A DNA stretch of 6,183 nt, from positions 8,006-14,188 of the forward strand of contig JAUNHS010000042.1 of assembly GCA_030523805.1 (NCBI GenBank), read 5' to 3'. The notes under the pieces are model-generated. The model was not told the origin of the DNA. It worked only from the letters and a program-made list of their open reading frames with translations, and did no database searches. This stretch comes from Acinetobacter sp. (GTDB lineage: Bacteria; Pseudomonadota; Gammaproteobacteria; Pseudomonadales; Moraxellaceae). Each line of letters starts with the position of its first letter. The stretch's first letter is position 1. The translations under genes and the position numbers were made by a program. Positions 1-5,208 of this stretch are shown piece by piece.

Positions 1-179
1 CTATGTATAAGCGTAGTTGCGATAATAAAAATTATTCTACAAATTTGTCAATTAAAATCTATCATCTATTTTTGTTGAATTTGATTTGATTAGTGATGAT
101 GCGTGAATATTCGTAACTATATAACAAAAATGCGAATATTTATGGAAAGATTGGTACATGATGGTCTTGTTTATTTTAG

Positions 180-199
180 ACCAATTTTATAAAATTGGT
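180..199. repeat. 20-bp perfect palindrome
   Basis: The 20 bases starting ACCAATTTTA form a perfect inverted repeat with no spacer, so each end carries an ACCAAT/ATTGGT half. It lies about 450 bp before lldP. No T-tract follows, so it is a poor intrinsic terminator for an upstream gene. A dimeric DNA-binding protein site is possible. The ACCAAT...ATTGGT orientation is the reverse of the ATTGG-N5-CCAAT arrangement known for E. coli LldR operators, so assigning it to LldR is only a guess. Confidence 0.5.
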
Positions 200-354
200 T
201 CGTGTTTATTGACTTTAATCGTAGTCATATTGACTTATTTTTTCAAATTAAACTACTATGCGAATCTTAATATTGTATTTTAGCTACTTATATTGGTAAT
301 TTTTTACTGTTTTTGGTAACGTGAATTCTATAACGTGGAGCAAAACATACCAAT

Positions 355-384
355 TTGCAGACCAATATGGTCATCTAATATAAG
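355..384 (+). promoter_or_regulatory. Candidate lldP promoter with internal operator-like palindrome
   Basis: A weak -35-like TTGCAG (355-360) and a -10-like TATAAG (379-384) are separated by 18 bp. The spacer begins with an operator-like repeat, GACCA-ATA-TGGTC (360-372). A second ACCAAT lies at 349-354, exactly 12 bp from the one at 361-366. A repressor bound here would block polymerase, which fits control by LldR. The -35 matches consensus poorly, and other AT-rich segments in this region could serve equally well. If this is the promoter, the lldP leader is about 250 nt long. Confidence 0.25.
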
Positions 385-479
385 TAATTGGATACATAAT
401 CATGCCGACGATGGTTTTAATGGCGATGAATGGTGTCATTCATCAATACTACAAGGAGTTCAATTAAACACATAGTGCG

Positions 480-545
480 ATGAATATCATGCATGATTTA
501 AGTGTTATTTTAAGTATGTCGTTCAGCTTGATAGATGGGAAATAA
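480..545 (+). CDS. Possible 21-aa leader peptide (speculative)
   Basis: An ATG at 480 opens a 21-codon frame ending in TAA at 543-545. The predicted peptide begins MNIMHDLSVI and is rich in Ile, Leu, Ser and Met. The frame spans the left arms of both leader stems (505-518 and 524-532), so a translating ribosome would change which stems can form. Against it, the only good Shine-Dalgarno-like sequence, AAGGAG at 453-458, lies 21 nt before the ATG, which is too far, and short frames like this arise easily by chance. No peptide family is recognised. Confidence 0.15.
   Translation: MNIMHDLSVILSMSFSLIDGK
486..497. repeat. 12-bp palindrome ATCATGCATGAT
   Basis: A perfect 12-bp palindrome without spacer, immediately before the large leader inverted repeat. 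It may be a protein-binding site or chance; nothing else supports a function. Confidence 0.3.
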
Positions 546-595
546 AAACAGACCATCAAGCTGTATAAAATAACAAGGTTGCATACTTAAAATAA
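504..595 (+). promoter_or_regulatory. Structured lldP leader with two competing stems
   Basis: A perfect 14-bp inverted repeat pairs 505-518 (TTATTTTAAGTATG) with 582-595. Nested inside it is a perfect 9-bp repeat pairing 524-532 (CAGCTTGAT) with 555-563. The left outer arm has a second possible partner: 504-512 (GTTATTTTA) is exactly complementary to 566-574, so the two outer pairings exclude each other. If the second forms, the freed 590-596 can pair with 625-631, next to the lldP ribosome-binding site. An 8-bp direct repeat ATGTCGTT occurs at 516-523 and 595-602. No known riboswitch family is recognised. The complementarity is directly visible; a switching role is inference. Confidence 0.45.
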
Positions 596-612
596 TGTCG
601 TTTTAAACCAAT

Positions 613-639
613 TAATCCCTGAGGATTATTTGTAAAGGA
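613..639 (+). promoter_or_regulatory. Small hairpin and ribosome-binding site of lldP
   Basis: TAATCC (613-618) and GGATTA (623-628) form a 6-bp stem with a CTGA loop, followed by TTTGT. The Shine-Dalgarno sequence AAAGGA (634-639) comes next, 7 nt before the lldP ATG. The hairpin resembles a shortened version of the operon terminator at 4508-4540, which also has an AATCC/GGATTA core followed by TTTGT. It could weakly modulate transcription or ribosome access. Confidence 0.4.
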
Positions 640-646
640 TTTCAAA

Positions 647-2392
647 ATGTTTACATTTTTGGCTCTCGTTCCTATTCTCGCAGTATTAGTACTGCTGGTA
701 ATTATGCGTTTACCAGCAAAATATGCGATGGCGATTACTTATTTTGTTACCGCTGGTTTAGCCCTTTTTGTATGGCACGCAGATTTTAACCAAATTGCTG
801 CGGCTAGTGTAAAAGGTGTGATTACTGCAATTAGCGTATTGTTTATTGTATTCACAGCGATTTTATTGCTGAATACCATTAAAGAAAGTGGTGCAATTTT
901 AGCTTTGCGTCGTGGTTTTATGGATATTTCTCCTGACCGTCGTGTACAAGCGATTATTGTTGCATGGTTGTTTGGTTGCTTAATTGAAGGTGCTTCTGGT
1001 TGGGGTACACCTGCCGCTGTTGGTGCTCCTTTATTATTAGCTCTTGGCTTCCCTGCAATGGCTGCTGTAATGTGTATGCTTATTATCCAATCTACGCCTG
1101 TATCTTATGGTGCGGTAGGTACGCCTATTTTATTAGGGGTAAATACGGGGATTGGTAGTAAGGAAGATGTCATTGCTGCGATTGCTCCAAGCACTATGGA
1201 ACAGTATTTACTTCAAGTCACTGCTGATGTTGGCTTGTATCATAGCTTGGTTGGTTTCTTAATTCCTTTAATTTTGTGTGGTTTCTTAACTCGTTTCTTC
1301 GGTGCGAAACGCTCATTTATGGAAGGTTTAAAGGTATGGCCTTTTGCAATTTTTGCAGGCTTGGCATTTACCGTGCCTTATTTCTTAGTGGCAAAATTAT
1401 TAGGTCCTGAATTCCCATCTTTAGTGGGTGGTTTCTTGGGCTTATTAATTGTTGTTCCTGCAGCAAAAGCTGGCTTCTTAATGCCGAAAGAAACGTTTGA
1501 CTTTGCACCACGTTCAGACTGGTTAAGCGAGTGGATGAGTACATTGCCACCAACACAAGAAAGCAATGAAGCACCAAAATTCTCTTTGGTTCGTGCATTC
1601 TCTCCGTACTTAATTGTTATTTTACTTTTAATCGTTACACGTACGATTCCTGAAGTGAAGAAATTCTTAACAGGTCCTGATTTTACCATCAAGTTTGATG
1701 CGATTTTTGGTACAAGCATTAAGCATAGCGAAACCTTGTTATATTCTCCAGGTACGATTTTATTATTAACGTCTATTATCTGTATTGCATTATTTAGCAT
1801 GAAGTCGGTAGATGTAAAACGTAGCTGGTCATTATCGTTCAAAACCATGCTTGCAGCTGCTCCTGCGTTATTATTCTCTGTGCCAATGGTACAAGTATTT
1901 ATTAACTCTGGATCTGCGCCTACAGCGGCTGAAGTATTGCCTGCAATGCCGATTTTCCTTGCACAATCTGCAGCAGATTTATTTGGTCAATCTTGGCCGA
2001 GCTTCGCTCCTACGATTGGTGCATTAGGTGCGTTTATTGCGGGTTCTAATACTGTAAGTAACATGATGTTTGCTTATTTCCAATGGTCTACAGCGACACA
2101 AATTGGTTTAGACATGGCAATGGCATCTAAAGTCGTTGCATTGCAAGCGATTGGTGGTGCAGCAGGTAACATGATTGCGGTACACAACGTAGTCGCAGCA
2201 TCTGCGGTTGTTGGTTTGATTAACCGTGAAGGTTCTATCATTCGTATTACACTCATTAGCTGTGCATACTACATCATTCAAGGTGGTTTGCTTGGTATGG
2301 CAACCATTTATGGTGGTGCGATTTGGTGGGCTTTAGCTGTGTTATGGCCAATCACATTCATCGCTGCAATGTGCTTAACAAGTAAAAAGTAA
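647..2392 (+). CDS. lldP: L-lactate permease, LctP family
   Basis: An inner-membrane lactate/proton symporter that brings L-lactate (and in known members D-lactate and glycolate) into the cell for LldD. The 581 residues are almost entirely hydrophobic segments separated by short loops, consistent with 12 or more membrane spans. Family motifs are clear: [15 protein letters not shown] at 114-128, [10 protein letters not shown] at 466-475 and [16 protein letters not shown] at 503-518. A larger hydrophilic loop covers about 280-315. Length is slightly above the 551 residues of E. coli LldP, and the frame is intact. The ATG at 647 has a good AAAGGA site at proper spacing. It is the first gene of the operon, with lldR and lldD downstream, so it is probably lactate-induced. 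It could be called glycolate permease, but the lldR-lldD context favours lactate. Confidence 0.95.
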   Translation: MFTFLALVPILAVLVLLVIMRLPAKYAMAITYFVTAGLALFVWHADFNQIAAASVKGVITAISVLFIVFTAILLLNTIKESGAILALRRGFMDISPDRRVQAIIVAWLFGCLIEGASGWGTPAAVGAPLLLALGFPAMAAVMCMLIIQSTPVSYGAVGTPILLGVNTGIGSKEDVIAAIAPSTMEQYLLQVTADVGLYHSLVGFLIPLILCGFLTRFFGAKRSFMEGLKVWPFAIFAGLAFTVPYFLVAKLLGPEFPSLVGGFLGLLIVVPAAKAGFLMPKETFDFAPRSDWLSEWMSTLPPTQESNEAPKFSLVRAFSPYLIVILLLIVTRTIPEVKKFLTGPDFTIKFDAIFGTSIKHSETLLYSPGTILLLTSIICIALFSMKSVDVKRSWSLSFKTMLAAAPALLFSVPMVQVFINSGSAPTAAEVLPAMPIFLAQSAADLFGQSWPSFAPTIGALGAFIAGSNTVSNMMFAYFQWSTATQIGLDMAMASKVVALQAIGGAAGNMIAVHNVVAASAVVGLINREGSIIRITLISCAYYIIQGGLLGMATIYGGAIWWALAVLWPITFIAAMCLTSKK

Positions 2393-2413
2393 GCCATCTA
2401 TTGAGTGAAATGA

Positions 2414-2501
2414 TTTGATGATTGTATCAAAAGCATTTTAGTCAAATACATAATTCCGTGCATTTTTGTGGCAAATCATTTGCTGTGAGATGTACGGAAT
2501 T
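2414..2501 (+). promoter_or_regulatory. Two hairpins in the lldP-lldR gap
   Basis: The first hairpin pairs TTTGAT (2414-2419) with ATCAAA (2426-2431) across a 6-nt loop. The second pairs 2452-2463 (AATTCCGTGCAT) with 2490-2501: 12 bp, complete as RNA with one G-U pair. Its 26-nt interior contains a further palindrome, GCAAATCATTTGC (2471-2483). Five T residues (2500-2504) overlap and follow the right arm. This is terminator-like, though the loop is long and the T-tract short. It may attenuate transcription into lldR-lldD, protect the 3' end of lldP mRNA, or bind a protein as DNA. It lies entirely outside the coding part chosen for lldR. Confidence 0.5.
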
Positions 2502-2547
2502 TTTCAAATTTCCTTTTCCCTTTCAGCGATTTTCGTTTGGTTTGAGT

Positions 2548-3312
2548 ATGAAAGTTTTTGAAAAAGTCATACAGCAATTACAGCGATTGATTCGTCAGCA
2601 ACAATTGCAAATTGGCGATAAATTACCTGCCGAACGTCAGCTATGTGAACAATTTGGTGTCTCTCGCTCATCTTTACGATTGGCAATTGCAGAATTAAGT
2701 CAGCAAGGCATTTTGGAAAGCCGCTTGGGCGATGGTACTTATATTAAGCAATTAAATCATCAAATGCAGGCGATAGATACCGCACGAGCGTATCAAATTT
2801 TGCCTTTGCCTTTAATTAGTGATTTAATTAGTCAAGATCCTTCTTATCGTTTTGATGTACAAGAAGCTCGTTTGGTGCTAGAAGGTGGTACAGCATGGTA
2901 TGCTGCCCAACGTGCAACCGAGCAAGATCGTGCAAAAATTCGTTATCATTATGAACAAGTGGCATATTATCAAGCCCAAAATGATGGCGAACAAGCCGCC
3001 ATTCACGATGCACAATTTCATTTGGCGATTGCCGAAGCATCGCACAATGTAATTTTGATTCAAATGATGCGTGAATTGGTTGATTTATTACAATTTAATA
3101 TTTTACTTGGACGCAGTAAAGTCTATAATGAACCTATACGATTTGATCAATTGCAGCAGCAGCATTTTGATATTCTTTCTGCCATAGAGCGACAAGATGA
3201 TGTGTCTGCACGCCATGCAATCTGCCATCATATTGAATATGTGATTCAGCAAGTGCGACAGATTGATGAAGCTGAAGCACGCTTAAAACGATCTACCCGT
3301 AAACTACTATAG
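2548..3312 (+). CDS. lldR: Lactate-responsive GntR/FadR-family regulator
   Basis: A cytoplasmic transcription factor predicted to bind operators at the lactate operon and respond to L-lactate. From the ATG at 2548 it is 254 aa, close to E. coli LldR (258 aa). The N-terminal winged helix-turn-helix covers about 5-68, with PAERQLCEQFGVSRSSLR and the wing GDGTY. The C-terminal all-helical FCD domain (about 100-235) keeps the usual ligand set: D104, H158, H206 and a His at 227/228. The frame stays open back to a TTG at 2422, but those 42 extra residues are Phe-rich, encode the hairpin region and precede the normal family N-terminus, so I reject them. The chosen ATG has a poor Shine-Dalgarno sequence, suggesting low translation, normal for a repressor. 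Residue 45, usually Glu in the REAL/REAI motif, is Leu. lldD follows after 12 nt. Confidence 0.9.
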   Translation: MKVFEKVIQQLQRLIRQQQLQIGDKLPAERQLCEQFGVSRSSLRLAIAELSQQGILESRLGDGTYIKQLNHQMQAIDTARAYQILPLPLISDLISQDPSYRFDVQEARLVLEGGTAWYAAQRATEQDRAKIRYHYEQVAYYQAQNDGEQAAIHDAQFHLAIAEASHNVILIQMMRELVDLLQFNILLGRSKVYNEPIRFDQLQQQHFDILSAIERQDDVSARHAICHHIEYVIQQVRQIDEAEARLKRSTRKLL

Positions 3313-3324
3313 AGATGATAAAAG

Positions 3325-4476
3325 ATGATTATTTCTTCTGCTAAAGATTATCGTGAAGCCGCACGTCGCCGCTTACCGCCTTTTTTGTTCCACTATATTG
3401 ATGGTGGTGCGTATTCAGAATATACCTTAGAACGTAATGTCAAAGACTTATCGGAAATTGCGTTGCGTCAGCGTGTACTCAATGATATGTCTGAATTAAA
3501 TTTAGAAACAACATTGTGGGACGAAAAATTATCTTTACCGATCGCCCTTGCACCAGTGGGCTTAACTGGTATGTACGCTCGCCGTGGTGAAGTACAAGCA
3601 GCGGTTGCGGCAGATAAAAAAGGCATTCCTTTTACGCTTTCTACCGTATCTGTTTGTCCGATTGAAGAAGTTACACCAGCCATTAACCGTCCAATGTGGT
3701 TTCAGCTTTATGTGTTAAAAGACCGTGGCTTTATGAAAAATGCGTTGGAACGTGCGAAAGCGGCAGGCTGTTCTACCCTAGTCTTTACTGTAGATATGCC
3801 TGTACCTGGGGCAAGATACCGTGATGCACACTCGGGTATGAGTGGGCCAAATGCGGCAATGCGTCGTTATATCCAATCGGTATTGCACCCACATTGGGCA
3901 TTTGATGTGGGCTTGATGGGTCGTCCACACGATTTAGGTAATATTTCAAAATACTTTGGTAAAGCCATTGGTTTGGAAGATTATATCGGTTATTTGGGTG
4001 CAAATTTTGACCCGTCTATTTCATGGAAAGACCTTGAGTGGATTCGTGAATTCTGGGACGGCCCAATGATTATTAAAGGCATTTTAGATGCTGACGATGC
4101 TAAAGATGCTGTAAAATTTGGTGCAGATGGTATTGTTGTATCTAACCACGGTGGTCGCCAATTAGATGGTGTACTTTCTACTGCTCGTGCCTTGCCTGCG
4201 ATTGCTGATGCAACCAAGAGCGATAAATTCAAAATCTTAGTGGATTCTGGTATTCGCAATGGTTTAGACGTGGTGCGTATGTTGGCTCTAGGTGCAGATG
4301 CGTGTATGCTTGGCCGTGCATTCGTTTATGCGTTGGGTGCGGCTGGTGGTCAAGGTGTATCTAATTTATTAGAATTGATTGATAAAGAAATGCGTGTTGC
4401 CATGACTTTAACAGGAGCGAAAACGATTAAAGATATTAATCGTGATTGCTTGGTGCGTTTAGAAAAAGATTTCTAA
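3325..4476 (+). CDS. lldD: L-lactate dehydrogenase (quinone), FMN-dependent
   Basis: A peripheral inner-membrane flavoenzyme that oxidises L-lactate to pyruvate and passes electrons to the quinone pool. The 383 residues span the whole FMN-dependent alpha-hydroxyacid dehydrogenase fold. Key positions are all present: Y24 in HYIDGG, S106, Q127 and Y129, T155, R164, K251, the catalytic base H275 in [11 protein letters not shown]278, and the phosphate-binding VDSGIRNG at 306-313 with LGRAF at 329-333. The numbering agrees with E. coli LldD, whose catalytic His is also 275, so the start is well supported. The ATG follows an AGAG/AAAAG stretch and lies 12 nt after lldR, implying co-transcription. 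It is the last gene of the operon; no D-lactate dehydrogenase (dld) follows, as it often does in Acinetobacter. Confidence 0.97.
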   Translation: MIISSAKDYREAARRRLPPFLFHYIDGGAYSEYTLERNVKDLSEIALRQRVLNDMSELNLETTLWDEKLSLPIALAPVGLTGMYARRGEVQAAVAADKKGIPFTLSTVSVCPIEEVTPAINRPMWFQLYVLKDRGFMKNALERAKAAGCSTLVFTVDMPVPGARYRDAHSGMSGPNAAMRRYIQSVLHPHWAFDVGLMGRPHDLGNISKYFGKAIGLEDYIGYLGANFDPSISWKDLEWIREFWDGPMIIKGILDADDAKDAVKFGADGIVVSNHGGRQLDGVLSTARALPAIADATKSDKFKILVDSGIRNGLDVVRMLALGADACMLGRAFVYALGAAGGQGVSNLLELIDKEMRVAMTLTGAKTIKDINRDCLVRLEKDF

Positions 4477-4481
4477 TGTCG

Positions 4482-4495
4482 CACGTTGCAACGTG
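4482..4495. repeat. 14-bp perfect palindrome after lldD
   Basis: CACGTTGCAACGTG is a perfect palindrome without spacer, starting 6 nt after the lldD stop and 12 nt before the terminator stem. It has no loop, so it would be a poor RNA hairpin; as DNA it looks like a dimeric regulator site. Its position at an operon end makes a role in lldD control unlikely. Confidence 0.45.
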
Positions 4496-4507
4496 ATTTG
4501 TTTAAAT

Positions 4508-4540
4508 AATAATCCCCGATTTTGGGGATTATTTGTTTTT
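4508..4540 (+). terminator. Intrinsic terminator of the lldPRD operon
   Basis: AATAATCCCC (4508-4517) pairs perfectly with GGGGATTATT (4524-4533) across the 6-nt loop GATTTT. TTGTTTTT follows immediately. A GC-rich stem top, short loop and T-tract make this a strong Rho-independent terminator 31 nt after the lldD stop. It separates the lactate operon from the HIT-cyclase unit. Confidence 0.92.
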
Positions 4541-4555
4541 AGGTGTTAGCATTTA

Positions 4556-4612
4556 TCAATCCATCGCAGATTGCACCATCAGCCAATGCCCACTTTTAAA
4601 TCTCCATACCAT
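4556..4612 (-). CDS. Possible 18-aa minus-strand ORF (speculative)
   Basis: An ATG at 4612-4610 reads MVWRFKSGHWLMVQSAMD and stops at TGA (4558-4556). The segment is clearly richer in G+C than its flanks and encodes two Trp, unusual for chance sequence in AT-rich DNA. The frame stays open upstream to about 4714 through possible TTG or GTG starts, but that part looks like non-coding AT-rich DNA. The ribosome-binding site is weak (TAGAG). It could be a tiny gene, the remnant of a lost gene, or chance. No family is recognised. Confidence 0.15.
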   Translation of the reverse strand: MVWRFKSGHWLMVQSAMD

Positions 4613-4676
4613 GATTACTCTATAAAACAAGCAAAATTTAGACAAAAAAAAATCAGATAGATAGTACAGAATGGCA

Positions 4677-4707
4677 TTGAATGTGATAGTATTATAAGCA
4701 ATATTTT
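4677..4707 (+). promoter_or_regulatory. Weak promoter candidate for the HIT-cyclase unit
   Basis: A promoter is expected between the terminator at 4508-4540 and the start at 4735. The best pair I see is TTGAAT (4677-4682) with TATTTT (4702-4707), at a long 19-bp spacing; TATTAT at 4690-4695 is an alternative -10 without a convincing -35. Neither is strong. Confidence 0.2.
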
Positions 4708-4734
4708 CCACCAATTATTATGAAGTTTTGAACT

Positions 4735-5169
4735 ATGTTTAATTTACACCCACAATTGGCACAGGACACCTTTTTTGTAGGCGACTTCCCGCTTTCAACT
4801 TGCCGTTTAATGAATGATATGCGTTTTCCTTGGTTGATTTTGATTCCACGTGTGCCAAATATTAGCGAACTTTATGAATTAAGCCCAGCCGATCAAGAGC
4901 AATTTTTGCGTGAATCAAGCTGGTTGTCTAGCCAATTGGCTCGTGTATTCCGTGCGGATAAAATGAATGTCGCTGCATTGGGCAATGTTGTGCCACAATT
5001 ACATTTTCATCATGTGGTGCGTTATCACAACGATGTCGCTTGGCCAAAACCAATTTGGGGTACGCCTGCTGTGCCTTATACATCTGATGTATTGGCACAT
5101 ATGCGTCAAACCTTGATGTTGGCATTGCGTGGTCAGGGCGATATGCCGTTTGATTGGCGTATGGACTAA
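4735..5169 (+). CDS. HIT-family nucleotide hydrolase/transferase
   Basis: A small cytoplasmic histidine-triad protein of 144 aa, complete and of typical length. HIT enzymes cleave or transfer nucleoside phosphates, for example on Ap4A or nucleoside phosphoramidates; the substrate here is unknown. The HIT core runs from about residue 10 to 110. NDMRFPWLILIPR (27-39) matches the N-terminal strand region. The active-site segment is Q88-L-H90-F-H92-H93, so the first His of the classical HxHxH triad is Gln, while the middle, nucleophilic His is kept as H90. The following AWPKPIWG (102-109) agrees with the proteobacterial Ap4A-hydrolase-like group, in which I recall the same Gln form. The ATG at 4735 has only a weak upstream GAAG. 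A cyclase gene follows 37 nt downstream, probably in the same transcript. Confidence 0.85.
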   Translation: MFNLHPQLAQDTFFVGDFPLSTCRLMNDMRFPWLILIPRVPNISELYELSPADQEQFLRESSWLSSQLARVFRADKMNVAALGNVVPQLHFHHVVRYHNDVAWPKPIWGTPAVPYTSDVLAHMRQTLMLALRGQGDMPFDWRMD

Positions 5170-5179
5170 TTGCTCGTTG

Positions 5180-5208
5180 ATTTATTTACGATTATTGCAT
5201 AAATAAAT
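5180..5208 (+). repeat. 9-bp inverted repeat overlapping the cyclase ATG
   Basis: ATTTATTTA (5180-5188) and TAAATAAAT (5200-5208) are perfectly complementary across 11 nt. The right arm includes the first two bases of the ATG at 5207. The stem is all A-T and weak. If it forms, it would favour initiation at the TTG at 5222 or lower expression of the cyclase. Confidence 0.35.

Larger units (their letters stand above)
1..646. other. AT-rich non-coding region upstream of lldP
   Basis: No credible protein gene is visible here on either strand; every reading frame is broken by stops within short distances. Sampled lines run at roughly 22-32% G+C, against about 50% in a sampled line of lldP. The region holds several palindromes (180-199, 360-372, 486-497), a repeated ATGCGAAT-type motif (130-137 and 258-265), and seven exact ATTGGT or ACCAAT hexamers. 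Its last 150 bases form the structured leader described separately. It probably carries the promoter and operators of the lactate operon. Whether the left end belongs to another gene's 3' flank cannot be judged. Confidence 0.7.

Noticed and set aside
3..89. 28-codon ATG frame at the left edge
   Set aside because: Composition is that expected of random AT-rich sequence and there is no visible ribosome-binding site.
402..467. 21-codon ATG frame beginning MPTMVLMAMN
   Set aside because: No ribosome-binding site, no recognisable product, and it lies in the presumed promoter/leader region; likely chance.
528..571. TTGATA with TATAAAAT as a promoter close to lldP
   Set aside because: The spacing (about 30 bp) is far from the 16-18 bp required, and no -35 sits at the right distance from 564.
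516..602. ATGTCGTT direct repeats as target-site duplication of a small inserted element
   Set aside because: The 14-bp inverted repeat arms are not positioned as terminal repeats inside the duplication; the left arm starts outside it.
1378..1848. 156-codon open frame on the minus strand within lldP
   Set aside because: It lies wholly inside a well-supported lldP on the other strand and its translation shows no domain; an antisense shadow.
2422..2547. N-terminal extension of lldR starting at TTG 2422
   Set aside because: The 42 added residues are Phe-rich and encode the intergenic hairpin, while the family N-terminus begins right at M (2548). The resulting 254 aa matches the normal LldR length.
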